From NVTR01 sp965237505 (GTDB lineage Bacteria; Pseudomonadota; Alphaproteobacteria; Rhodobacterales; Rhodobacteraceae): a DNA stretch of 64,000 bases. The notes under the pieces were generated by a model, which was not told the DNA's origin, did not search any database, and saw only the letters and a list, made by a program, of their open reading frames with translations. The first letter of the stretch is position 1. Each line of letters opens with the position of its first letter. The stretch covers positions 1,736,001-1,800,000 of the forward strand of contig CBDEFR010000009.1 in the NCBI GenBank assembly GCA_965237505.1, written 5' to 3'. The translations under genes and the position numbers were made by a program. This document shows positions 36,171 through 44,632 of this stretch, in pieces.

Positions 36171-38110
36171 GGCGTCGCCGACGTTTGGGTTTTTGACGAG
36201 GTGCGCCTGCGTTCCGGCGCGTCGCTAATACCGTGGGTGGTTTTGTCCCAGAAGAACGGTTTGGAAATCAATTCCCAGATCGCCTTGTAAGCGGCAATCG
36301 CGCCAAGCGGAAAATACAAATGCATCGTCGGAACCCACAGCCAAAGCCATCTGTGGCGGTCTGGGGCCAGGGCAAATACGCTGATGCTAAGCGACACTGC
36401 TTCGGAGACCAGAAACAGCACCGTCAACAAAAGAAACGCATCCGCCGAAATGCTTTCGGTCAATGGATGCGGCAGGCCAAGCGGCAAGGCCCAAAATGTC
36501 CACAGCAGTGGTGCAAGCAGAAATTGTGACAGCGTGCCCAAAAACAGCAACTGAATGCCAAAAAAACGCCAGGCCCCGACATCGAGCCACAGTTTTCGCG
36601 GCGAGCGCATATGAACTGCCCAAGTCCTGGCATAGCCTTTCAGCCAACGTGAGCGCTGCCGGACCCAAGGCCAGAACCGGCAGTTGGCCTCTTCTTCGGT
36701 GAGCGTGGGGATCAGTTCGACCCGGTAGCCATGCCGGGCCAGACGAACACCCAGATCAGCGTCCTCGGTCACATTATGGGCGTCCCAGGCACCGATATTT
36801 TCCAGCGCCTCGTGGCGAAAAAACAGCGTTGTGCCACCCAGAGGAATGACAAAGCCCAGCTTTTCCAGGCCCGGAAGTACGACGCGAAACCAGGTGGCAT
36901 ATTCGATCGTGAAACATCGCGACAGCCAATTTGCGCGCGCATTATAAAAATCAAGCACACCTTGCAGGCAGGCGACATCGGGCGCGCAGTCGTGAAACCG
37001 GCGCGCGACCTTGAACAACTGATCCGGCTCGGGTGCGTCTTCGGCGTCATAAACGCCGATGATCGAGCCGCGGCAGAAATCGAGCGCGTAGTTGAGCGCG
37101 CGGGGTTTGGTTTTCAGCGTCGCGCGCGGCACCACAATCTGGCGCATCCAGTTGGGCAGGTTGGCGGCCCTTAGGGTGGCCTGGGTGACAAGGTCATCCT
37201 CTTCAACAACCAGGCAAATGTCCAACAATTCACGTGGATAGCTCAGGCGATTAAGGCGGCGCACAAGACGGCCGGCAATCTCTCGCTCGCGAAACAGCGG
37301 CACCATGATTGAGACCATCGGCAAGCGCATGTTGGGCCGGCCATTGCGGCGCGTGGAAAATACAGTTTTTGCGGGCCGAGTGGCGCGCAGTGTCGCGATC
37401 AAAGCAGCGGCCTTGAGCGAAGTATTGGAAACCAGTGCGACAATCGCCCAGACAAAAAACACCAGAAATGTGGCATTTGGAGCCAGAATAATGTCGGCCG
37501 TGATTGCTGCGAGAATTGCGGCTGTAAGCCGCGCCATTGCGACGGATCGCCAGCCACGGCAGCTTTCATTGGCCGTGACGCGGGTTTCAGCACGTCTTGC
37601 CAGGGTGCGCTGACGGGCTCGAAGCAGGGCACGCTGAATTTCGCTTTCAGGGGCCACGACCATCAGCACGGGGCCGAAATCTGGCGGCAAGCTGGACCGG
37701 AGTTCGGCGAAGTCTTCGGGCCGCGACGTGGCAACGATGGTGGCGGCGCCGATCCGTTGCCACGGCACGATGGCGCGGTGCAGGCATTTTTCCACACCCA
37801 CGCTGTCGATAAGTCTGACATCAGGGGCTGGCGCGCACAGATCGGCAACCTCGCAGTTATATTGAGCGGCCAGACCGCGAAACAGCCCTGCCTCGCTAAC
37901 CATATGGTTGGCAAGAAGAATATCGCCATAACGCACATCTTCGCGGGCCCGCATGGCGGCGGCCTTGATCATGTCGCCTGCCGACAGTTCGCCCATATCC
38001 AGCAGAATCTGGCCAAGCGGGGCTTTGCTTTTGCGCACCTTTGGGTCGCGCAATGCCGACGGCTTGGCCCTGTCGGCGTGCAGGATCGATGGGTCAGCAC
38101 GGGTATTCAT
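36167..38110 (-). CDS. GspE N-terminal domain fused to a membrane glycosyltransferase (GT2)
   Basis: 647 aa from ATG 38110; a start at 38146 would add a Cys-rich leader. Residues about 30-170 look like the type II secretion GspE N-terminal domain (LGQILLDMGELSAGDMIKAA, YGDILLANHMVSEAGL). A membrane pair follows at about 195-240. The GT2 domain (about 265-480) has SIMVPLFRER, VYDAEDAPEPDQ, TEDADLGVRLARHG and the Q-x-x-R-W motif in RQRSRWLKGYARTW, as in cellulose-synthase-like processive enzymes. Three or more C-terminal spans follow. The product is unknown; an exopolysaccharide or beta-glucan role is the family guess. Confidence 0.85.
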   Translation of the reverse strand: MNTRADPSILHADRAKPSALRDPKVRKSKAPLGQILLDMGELSAGDMIKAAAMRAREDVRYGDILLANHMVSEAGLFRGLAAQYNCEVADLCAPAPDVRLIDSVGVEKCLHRAIVPWQRIGAATIVATSRPEDFAELRSSLPPDFGPVLMVVAPESEIQRALLRARQRTLARRAETRVTANESCRGWRSVAMARLTAAILAAITADIILAPNATFLVFFVWAIVALVSNTSLKAAALIATLRATRPAKTVFSTRRNGRPNMRLPMVSIMVPLFREREIAGRLVRRLNRLSYPRELLDICLVVEEDDLVTQATLRAANLPNWMRQIVVPRATLKTKPRALNYALDFCRGSIIGVYDAEDAPEPDQLFKVARRFHDCAPDVACLQGVLDFYNARANWLSRCFTIEYATWFRVVLPGLEKLGFVIPLGGTTLFFRHEALENIGAWDAHNVTEDADLGVRLARHGYRVELIPTLTEEEANCRFWPWVRQRSRWLKGYARTWAVHMRSPRKLWLDVGAWRFFGIQLLFLGTLSQFLLAPLLWTFWALPLGLPHPLTESISADAFLLLTVLFLVSEAVSLSISVFALAPDRHRWLWLWVPTMHLYFPLGAIAAYKAIWELISKPFFWDKTTHGISDAPERRRTSSKTQTSATP

Positions 38111-38206
38111 TTGGCAATCGCAGCATGAACAGACTGCGATCAGCATGGGTCAATCGAGGTTAACACGGTCTTAATCGAATGCGGAATTAGGCCCTTGTCC
38201 GCATAT

Positions 38207-39367
38207 TTAGCCCTGTTTTTCAATGGCTTCCACGAAGCGCTCAAAAAGGTAGTAACTGTCTTGCGGGCCGGGGCTGGCCTCTGGGTGATATTGGACTGAA
38301 AATACCGGGCGTCCGGACAGGCGGATGCCACAGTTGGAGCCGTCAAACAGGCTGATGTGGGTCTCGATGACACCTTTGGGCAAAGTCTGGCTGTCGACGG
38401 TAAAGCCGTGGTTCATCGAGGTTATTTCGACCTTGCCGGTTTCCAGATCCTTGACCGGGTGGTTGGCACCATGATGGCCGTGGTTCATTTTGATGGTCTG
38501 TGCGCCAAGCGCCAGCGCAAGTATCTGATGGCCAAGGCATATTCCAAAGACCGGCAGTCGGGTCTGGTCCAGAATGTCGCGGATCATCGGCACTGCATAC
38601 TGCCCCGTTGCCGCCGGGTCGCCGGGACCGTTGGACAGGAAAATACCCTTGGGATTCAGAGCCATAACTTCCTCGGCGGTGGCGGTGGCGGGTAAAACCG
38701 TTACGTCACATCCCGCAGACGCCAGACAGCGCAGGATATTGCGCTTGGCGCCGTAATCTATGGCGACAACGCGATGGCCGGGATTTGTGCGTTTCTTGTA
38801 ACCTTCGGGCCAGGCCCAGAGCATTTCATCCCATTTGTAGGACTGGGCGCAGGTCACCTCTTTGGCCAGATCCAGACCTTCGAGCCCGGGGAACGCGCGG
38901 GCCTCGGCCACCAGTGAAGCAATATCAAAATTTCCCTTAGGATCATGGGCTAACGCGACATGCGGCGCGCCCTGGCGGCGAATGGCGCGGGTCAGCCGCC
39001 GGGTGTCCAGCCCGCCGATACCGATGCGGCCGCGCTTGCCGAGCCACACCGTCAAGTGCTCTGCCGCGCGCCAGTTCGATGGATCGGACGGATGCCATTT
39101 CACCACCATCCCGGCGGCAACCGGATCAGCCGCTTCGTCATCGTCAGGATTGGTGCCGGTATTGCCGATGTGCGGGAAGGTGAATGTCACAATCTGACCG
39201 GCATATGACGGGTCTGTCATGATCTCCTGATAGCCGGTCATCGCGGTGTTAAAGCATAGTTCCGCAACGGTTTTCCCGGTCGCACCAAAGCCGTGTCCGT
39301 AAAACAGCGTGCCGTCAGCCAGCGCCAGGCAGGCGGTCGGCTTTTGATTGGCTGATGCAGCGGGCAT
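38207..39367 (-). CDS. carA: Carbamoyl-phosphate synthase small subunit
   Basis: Glutaminase subunit feeding ammonia to CarB for arginine and pyrimidine synthesis. 386 aa from ATG 39367 (MPAASANQKPTACLALADG); the frame is open upstream but relatives start here. Class I amidotransferase: nucleophile Cys in VFGICLGHQILALALG, His/Glu in VQYHPEASPGPQDS, and YGAKRNILRCLASAGCDV in the interdomain region. carB is not in the window. Divergent from yqeY. Confidence 0.97.
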   Translation of the reverse strand: MPAASANQKPTACLALADGTLFYGHGFGATGKTVAELCFNTAMTGYQEIMTDPSYAGQIVTFTFPHIGNTGTNPDDDEAADPVAAGMVVKWHPSDPSNWRAAEHLTVWLGKRGRIGIGGLDTRRLTRAIRRQGAPHVALAHDPKGNFDIASLVAEARAFPGLEGLDLAKEVTCAQSYKWDEMLWAWPEGYKKRTNPGHRVVAIDYGAKRNILRCLASAGCDVTVLPATATAEEVMALNPKGIFLSNGPGDPAATGQYAVPMIRDILDQTRLPVFGICLGHQILALALGAQTIKMNHGHHGANHPVKDLETGKVEITSMNHGFTVDSQTLPKGVIETHISLFDGSNCGIRLSGRPVFSVQYHPEASPGPQDSYYLFERFVEAIEKQG

Positions 39368-39551
39368 GGCGGCGACTCTGTAGGCTGAAATTGCCGGGAA
39401 CCTAAGGAATGGCAGGGCACGGGTCAAGGGAGACGGTAAATTTGACTTATCAAGTAATAACAACACTTTAGACGCGTAATGTTCTGTTGCTAACCTACCG
39501 CTGCCGGGCTACAGTCGGGACTTTGGAGTGGCCTTGGGGATGGATCGACCG

Positions 39552-40010
39552 ATGGATTTGCGCAGCCGGGTATACGACGCCCTGAAACAAGCAATGAAGG
39601 CCAGAGAGGCGGACCGGCTTTCGACGCTTCGCCTGATCAACGCAGCCATAAAAGACCGCGATATCGCGCTTCGCGGCGAGGGCGACGACACCGGCATTGG
39701 TGACGTCGAAGTACTTGGAATTCTTGGCAAAATGGTCAAGCAACGCCATGAAAGCGCGCGTGCTTACGAAGAATGTGCGCGCCTGGAATTGGCAGAAAAG
39801 GAGCGTGCCGAGATCCTGGTGATCGAGGAATTTCTGCCACGCCAGTTGAGCGCCGATGAGACGGCGGCGGCGATCGAGGCTGCGATTTCCAAAGTGGGTG
39901 CGGACAGCATTCGCGACATGGGCAAGGTGATGGGCGTGCTGAAAGCCAAGTATTCCGGGCAGATGGATTTTGGCTCGGTCGGGGCCAGAATCAAGGGGAT
40001 TTTGGGCTAG
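39552..40010 (+). CDS. GatB/YqeY domain-containing protein
   Basis: 152 aa, YqeY family, sharing the C-terminal tRNA-binding fold of GatB. ATG 39552 (MDLRSRVYDALKQAMKAREA). Typical blocks: LSTLRLINAAIKDRDIALRG, ILGKMVKQRHESARAYEECA, and ILVIEEFLPRQLSADE. Biological role is unsettled; possibly linked to tRNA amidation. Head-to-head with carA, as often seen in roseobacters. Confidence 0.92.
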   Translation: MDLRSRVYDALKQAMKAREADRLSTLRLINAAIKDRDIALRGEGDDTGIGDVEVLGILGKMVKQRHESARAYEECARLELAEKERAEILVIEEFLPRQLSADETAAAIEAAISKVGADSIRDMGKVMGVLKAKYSGQMDFGSVGARIKGILG

Positions 40011-40353
40011 ACTTTAAACTCTGTACAGAGAATTTCCCCCTGTGTTTGAACTTTGTAAACAAAAGAATCGGGGGGATTTGGCGGGATTGGCGATAACTTA
40101 CTAAAGAATAACAAGATCGCCCGACGTGCTCATGATTCGAATATTTGGGTTGACCGGTTGTTAACGTTCTATGCGGGCGGTGTTGCGTTTTGTGTGGATT
40201 ACGTGTCAATCCCGGCGTAAAAAGGGGCCATTCGCCGGAGTAAAAGTGGGCCAGTTGAGGTGCCGCGCCTTGTTGGGTGTGCTCCCCATAAAGCTAACGC
40301 GTGACAAGGCGCATGTTGGCCAAAGGCCAACATCCATCAAGTTCAGACCGGGT

Positions 40354-41106
40354 TCAGGCTCTGGCGTTTCGGCTCTGTTTTAGCCGAAAGCTGTCGCCGT
40401 TCATCTCCAGTATATGGACGTGGTGGGTGAGGCGATCCAGGAGCGCACCGGTGAGGCGCTCGGATCCGAATATTTCGGTCCATTCGTCGAACGGCAGATT
40501 TGAGGTGATGATTATGGAGCCGCGTTCATAGCATTGGGAGATGACTTCGAAGAGCAGCTCAGCGCCGGTTTTGCTCAAGGGGACAAAGCCCAGCTCGTCA
40601 ATGATCAGAAGGTTCTGGCTGGTGAGTTGTTTTTGGAACCTCTGCAGGCGGCGTTCATCGACAGCTTCGATCAATTCGTGAACCAGTGATGCGGCGGTTA
40701 TGAAGCGGACCTTGAGGCCCTTCTGGCAGGCGGCCAATCCCAGCCCCAGTGCGACATGGGTTTTACCGGTGCCACTTGGCCCCAGGGCAATGATGTTCTG
40801 GTATTTGTCGATGTATTCACAGCGCGCCAGCTCCAGCACGAGCGGCTTGTTGAGTGACGGGATCGCCTTGAAATCGAAGCTGTCCAGGCTCTTGGTGGCT
40901 GGAAACTTCGCGGCCTTGATGCGCCGCTCGATCATCCGGCGTTCCCGCTCTATCAGTTCAAGTTCGCAGAGCCGCAGTAAATACTGGACGTGATCCTTCT
41001 TCTCAGCAGCGCATTGTTGCGCAAGTTTGGAATATTCGCCCAGGAATGTCGGCAAGCGCAGTTTTTTTAGGTGATGCTGCAGCAGAACCTGCGGTGTATC
41101 GGTCAT
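40354..41106 (-). CDS. istB: IS21-family helper ATPase IstB
   Basis: AAA+ ATPase that promotes transposition by IstA, DnaC-like. 250 aa from ATG 41106 (MTDTPQVLLQHHLKKLRLPT). Walker A in NIIALGPSGTGKTHVALGLG, Walker B in NLLIIDELGFVPL, sensor region SIIITSNLPFDEW. The ATG overlaps the restored istA stop (ATGA), the usual coupling in IS21. Confidence 0.95.
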   Translation of the reverse strand: MTDTPQVLLQHHLKKLRLPTFLGEYSKLAQQCAAEKKDHVQYLLRLCELELIERERRMIERRIKAAKFPATKSLDSFDFKAIPSLNKPLVLELARCEYIDKYQNIIALGPSGTGKTHVALGLGLAACQKGLKVRFITAASLVHELIEAVDERRLQRFQKQLTSQNLLIIDELGFVPLSKTGAELLFEVISQCYERGSIIITSNLPFDEWTEIFGSERLTGALLDRLTHHVHILEMNGDSFRLKQSRNARA

Positions 41107-42601
41107 GCCGGCACCTGCGTCATCAGGCTCATATAGCTCGCGGGCTTGGTGGTCTCGACCAGTGCTTTGGGCAGGTAGGGGTAGATATCGAGATCGAGCC
41201 GTGGCGGGCGCCTCTCGATCCGGCAAAGCACCAGATGCTTGACCGCATCGTAGCCGATCGCGCCCAGTTCCAGCGACTGTTTGATAGCCCCGTGGACGTG
41301 CGCCATCTCGAAGCTCTCAAGGAGCCGCAGAACCTGGACGTATTCGCGCTTGCCCTTCTTGCCATGCGCGCTTCCAGCAGCCGGTGCAGGGTGGCAAACT
41401 CCCCTGGCAGGTCCCAGCCCTGCAGCGGTGCCGCCTGGTCCAGCGCGCCAACCTTCTGTTCCAGCAGCGGCAGGAAGTGCATCGGATCGAAGACCATATC
41501 AGCCTTCTCATAGGACCGTTGGTGGCGGGCGATCACCTCGGCGCCGCAGCCGATGACGACCTCGTGGACATAGCCGCGGACCTGAACCTCGTGATGAGCG
41601 CAGGCGACCGGCACCGAGTAATCGTTGTTGCGATAGCGGACCATCGAGATCGACGTCGCCCGCGTGCTGACTTTCTCGCAGGCATCGTAGGGTACAGGCG
41701 GCAGCGCCATCAGGCCGTCGAGGTCGCGCATCAGCCGCTCGCCGATAGTCTCGGAATGACCCCGCAGAACCTCATCCTGACGTTTGAGGCATTGCTCCTC
41801 CAGCCGGACGTTCAGGTCATCGAAACTGTCGAAGCGCGGCATCGGCACCAGGAAGTTCCGCCGGCCATAACCGATTGTGCCTTCGACATTACCCTTGTCG
41901 TTGCCCTTGCCAGGACGGCCGAACCTGTCTTCGAACAGGTAATGCGACTGCAACTCAGCAAAGGTTCTGGTGCGTTGCCGTTTTCCGTCCCCGAGAATCC
42001 GTGCCACCGTGATCGTGGTGTTGTCGTAGAGCCCTGACAGCGGCACGCCGCCGAAGAACGCAAAGGCGGAGACATGGCCATCGCAAAAGGCCTCGGTTGT
42101 CTCCGCCGGATAGGCCTTGATGAAGAACGCGTCCGAGTGCGGCAGAGACATTGCAAAGTAGTGCAGCTTGCGCACGACCCCGCCAATCTCGCCAAGCGCC
42201 TCACCAAAATCAACCTGGGCGTGGCCTGGCGCGTGCGACAGCGGCACGAACACTTCCCGAGTCCGGCGCTTCTTCTCGCGAACATAGTCGGTCACAATCG
42301 TGATCCCGCCGGTGAAGCCATGTTCATCACGCAAACGCTCATATATCCGCTTCGACGTATGCCGCTGCTTCTTGAGCCGCGACTTATCCTCTTCCAATAT
42401 CTGGTTGATGAGCGGAATGAACGGGTCAAGCTTTGGACGGGCTGGTGGCCCATTCCTGCGATACCCCGGTGGCACCGCATGCTTCAGAATTTTTGACACA
42501 GTCTTGCGGTCTATCCCGAAATGACCGGCCGCCGCCCGCTCACTCATCCCACCGACATGACACGCACGCCGAACCCGGCTGTACAATTCCACAGAATACA
42601 T
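41103..42601 (-). pseudogene. istA: IS21-family transposase IstA, C-terminus frameshifted
   Basis: DDE transposase. HTH at the N-terminus (GMSERAAAGHFGIDRKTVSK); catalytic core with HAPGHAQVDFGEA (Asp), YDNTTITVARIL (Asp) and NDKGNVEGTIGYGRRN (Glu). From LLEARM on the frame becomes basic nonsense and stops at 41129. The neighbouring frame supplies the proper tail (FEMAHVHGAIKQSLELGAIG, then DLDIYPYLPKALVETTKP) ending at 41103. One missing G (C in plus strand) at 41362-41363 explains it: ATGGGCAAG became ATGGCAAG. Confidence 0.88.
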
Positions 42602-42772
42602 CTCCCCGCCCTCAGCTCGTTTGCCTCAGGCGTCAGAATGGCGGAGTTTTACTCCGCGACAGTCAGATTATTCGACCGTTTCTGTGGTCCAGTATTGCTC
42701 CGGGATTCACAATTACGGCGCGGCCAAATCGGTGGCCGTGATTTTCAAATCAGAATTGCAGGAAAGCCCGGT

Positions 42773-42973
42773 ATGAGCCCTTTTGAGACATTCGAATTGT
42801 CTAAAATCATGTCAGGTATGTGCCAAAAGCGGTCATTGAACGTGTACAAAATATTCGCCGAACAGGCACGTCGGGAACCTTCGTTTTTCCTATTCAATCG
42901 GTCAGCTCGAAAGCTGCGCTTGGCAACGAAAGCAGCCGATAAATTGGGGGCTTATAAGGTTGTGTTGATTTAG
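42773..42973 (+). CDS. Possible small ORF or gene remnant
   Basis: 66 codons (MSPFETFELSKIMSGMCQKR ... GAYKVVLI) ending just before the ISNCY target site. It is basic, unrecognised, and lies in about 320 bases of host DNA squeezed between IS21 and ISNCY copy A. The frame is open further upstream to 42521, inside IS21, so this could be the tail of a gene whose start was lost. No good ribosome-binding site. Confidence 0.25.
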   Translation: MSPFETFELSKIMSGMCQKRSLNVYKIFAEQARREPSFFLFNRSARKLRLATKAADKLGAYKVVLI

Positions 42974-42978
42974 GGTCC

Positions 42979-42995
42979 CGCACAACACCATGCGA
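42979..42995 (+). repeat. 17-bp target duplication, left of ISNCY copy A
   Basis: CGCACAACACCATGCGA occurs here and, identical, at 44400-44416, immediately flanking the element. Such long duplications are known for IS1202-type elements of the ISNCY group. Confidence 0.9.
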
Positions 42996-44399
42996 TGTCG
43001 AGAACATTCTGAGTTGACCGGTTTATGTACCATATGAGTTGACCGCTTCTGTTGCGGTTTCTGGCCCTGTGGGGAAGTGGTCGGTCGCGGAGCGGCTGTC
43101 CACTTGTCCACAGGGCGCCGGTCGGTCGCGTCGAAGCGGGTCACGCGGCCTCGCGGGTTTGGCAGTCGATCGGTTGGCCATCGGCGTGGTATCGCGCCAG
43201 ACATCGCGGTCCATGGAAGACGGCCATTGTGCCGTCGGGGTATTCGTGGACGCGGACCCTGGCCTTGACGTAATGGCGGCGGTGGCGGCCAGCGGGGATC
43301 TGAAGTGCCAGGCGCTTGTAGCGCACCGTGTTGTCGTTTGAGACGGTGCGTTCCTCGTGGATGCACAGGATGTCGTCGAGCGCGCCGGTGAAGGGGACGA
43401 AGGCGGTGCCCCGGTCCTCGGCCGGGGTCGCGAAGCGGGCGTTGTGTTGTGGCAGGAAGACCTCCTTGAGGAAGCGGTTGGCCTCGACCATGTCGGTGAT
43501 GCCGGCGAGCCTGAGTTCCTGGGGCAGGCGCTTCTGCAAGGTGCCGAACATGCGCTCCGAGCGCCCCCTTGCCTCGGGCGAGTAGGCCGGGATCAGCTCG
43601 ATGCCGAGCTGCGCCAGGGCGCGGCCGACCTGGGTCGGGGTGTCCTTGTCCACCTTGCCGCCGGCCTCGGGCGTGTTCCAGTAGTGGCTGGCGCGGTCGG
43701 CGTAGAGCGAGCAGAACAGGCCCTTGGTCCGGATCGCCTCGGACACCCCCTGGAAGCTCGACATGGTGCCCTCTTCGGCGACGAAGAAGGCCGAGTAGAT
43801 ATCGCTGGTCGCATCGTCCATGGTGACGATCAGGTCCCACCATCGACCGGGGACCCACTCGTGGCTCGAGCCGTCCTGGTGCAACATCATGCCGGGCAAG
43901 GCACGGCGCGGCCGCTTGCGCCGGTGCGCCCCACGCCTGGGCGCCGCGCGCCTGCGCCCATGGGCTTGCAAGCTCAGCCGCAGCCAGTTGTAGCTGCGCT
44001 TGAAGCCGTGATCGGCCACCAGCTTCTCGTGGAAGTGCTTGGCCGTGAAGTCCCAGTAGCGGGTGTCGAACAACTCCAGCACCCGCGCCACCTCGTCCAC
44101 CGGCGCGCGCCGCGCCGAGAGGCGGCCCAGGCGGCGGTCGTAGAGACCGTCGGCTCCCTCCGCCTCGTAGCGGTCGCGCCAGCGCCGGAAGGTGCGCTCC
44201 GAGACACCCAGAACCTCCGCCGCCTCCGCCTGTCTCAAGCCACCCCGATGGATGCACCCGTAAACCTCCTCGAACTTCATCAATCTCAGTCCCTGTACCT
44301 GCTCCGTCCGACGCATCGCCTCCCTCCATGGCTTGGAGGCGTTCTAAAACCGGACAGATCATCTGGTACATAAACCGGACATATCGCGTGTTACCGACA
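42996..44399 (-). mobile_element. ISNCY-family (IS1202-like) insertion sequence, copy A, 1404 bp
   Basis: Both ends begin TGTCG when read inward: left TGTCGAGAACATTCTGAG, right in reverse complement TGTCGGTAACACGCG. Both then share CCGGTTTATGTACCA. Flanked by perfect 17-bp direct repeats. The single transposase gene is on the minus strand. Inverted relative to copy B (45852-48418), to which it is almost identical. Confidence 0.93.
43141..44316 (-). CDS. ISNCY-family transposase, copy A
   Basis: 391 aa, intact. N-terminal helix-turn-helix (AEVLGVSERTFRRWRDRYEA), linker, then an rve-type DDE core: HQDGSSHEWVPG, LIVTMDDATSDIYSAFF (Asp), LYADRASHYWNTPEAGG, and IPAYSPEARGRSERMFGTLQ (catalytic Glu region). 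Differs from copy B at four residues only (for example CIHRGGLRQ here versus CTHRGGLSQ). Very GC-rich codon use, unlike the host DNA around it. Confidence 0.94.
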   Translation of the reverse strand: MRRTEQVQGLRLMKFEEVYGCIHRGGLRQAEAAEVLGVSERTFRRWRDRYEAEGADGLYDRRLGRLSARRAPVDEVARVLELFDTRYWDFTAKHFHEKLVADHGFKRSYNWLRLSLQAHGRRRAAPRRGAHRRKRPRRALPGMMLHQDGSSHEWVPGRWWDLIVTMDDATSDIYSAFFVAEEGTMSSFQGVSEAIRTKGLFCSLYADRASHYWNTPEAGGKVDKDTPTQVGRALAQLGIELIPAYSPEARGRSERMFGTLQKRLPQELRLAGITDMVEANRFLKEVFLPQHNARFATPAEDRGTAFVPFTGALDDILCIHEERTVSNDNTVRYKRLALQIPAGRHRRHYVKARVRVHEYPDGTMAVFHGPRCLARYHADGQPIDCQTREAA

Positions 44400-44416
44400 C
44401 GCACAACACCATGCGA
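44400..44416 (+). repeat. 17-bp target duplication, right of ISNCY copy A
   Basis: Second copy of CGCACAACACCATGCGA, perfect match to 42979-42995. Confidence 0.9.
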
Positions 44417-44454
44417 TTGACGAATAACGGACAGCAACCTAAAGTGCCCGGTAC

Positions 44455-44527
44455 CCGCGAATCATCGCGGTGGCCATCAACGCAAAGGCCAGACTCACGA
44501 GGTCTGGCCAGCGCCCCAAAAGAGGGG
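44455..44527 (+). promoter_or_regulatory. Three consecutive stem-loops in a leader-like stretch
   Basis: CCGCGA-ATCA-TCGCGG (44455-44470), GGCCAGAC-TCACGAG-GTCTGGCC (44487-44509, 8-bp perfect stem) and CCCC-AAAAGA-GGGG (44514-44527). They lie in the 197-base host remnant between the ISNCY copies. Before ISNCY-B, ISAs1 and IS630 arrived, this stretch lay about 130 bases upstream of the ATG now at 48454. It could be the structured 5' region of that gene. Function unknown. Confidence 0.45.
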
Positions 44528-44613
44528 ATTTGATGGCCTCGTGTTAACCTGGACGGTGCACGAGACAGATTTGTTGAACGCGGTGACCATACCAAATCCT
44601 GCGAGTCCGTCAA

Positions 44614-44630
44614 GTGTTCCTTCCTTCAAC
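44614..44630 (+). repeat. 17-bp target duplication, left of ISNCY copy B
   Basis: GTGTTCCTTCCTTCAAC; identical copy at 48419-48435 right after the other end of copy B. Now separated from copy B's end by ISAs1. Confidence 0.9.
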
Positions 44631-44632
44631 TG

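Larger units (their letters stand above)
40204..42661 (-). mobile_element. IS21-family insertion sequence
   Basis: About 2.46 kb. Ends read TGTCAATCC at the left and, in reverse complement, TGTCGCGG at the right, each followed by GGAGTAAAA-type internal repeats (left near 40237, right near 42646), as in the multiple terminal repeats of IS21. Carries istA and istB on the minus strand. No clean target duplication was found; ends are approximate. Confidence 0.75.

Noticed and set aside
43357..44373. Long open frame antisense to the ISNCY transposase (also 47041-48057).
   Set aside because: Long antisense frames are expected in very GC-rich genes; composition is low-complexity and the opposite strand encodes a clear transposase.
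42902..44437. 511-codon frame overlapping ISNCY copy A on the minus strand.
   Set aside because: Shadow of the transposase in another frame, rich in Gly/Arg/Pro repeats, no motifs.
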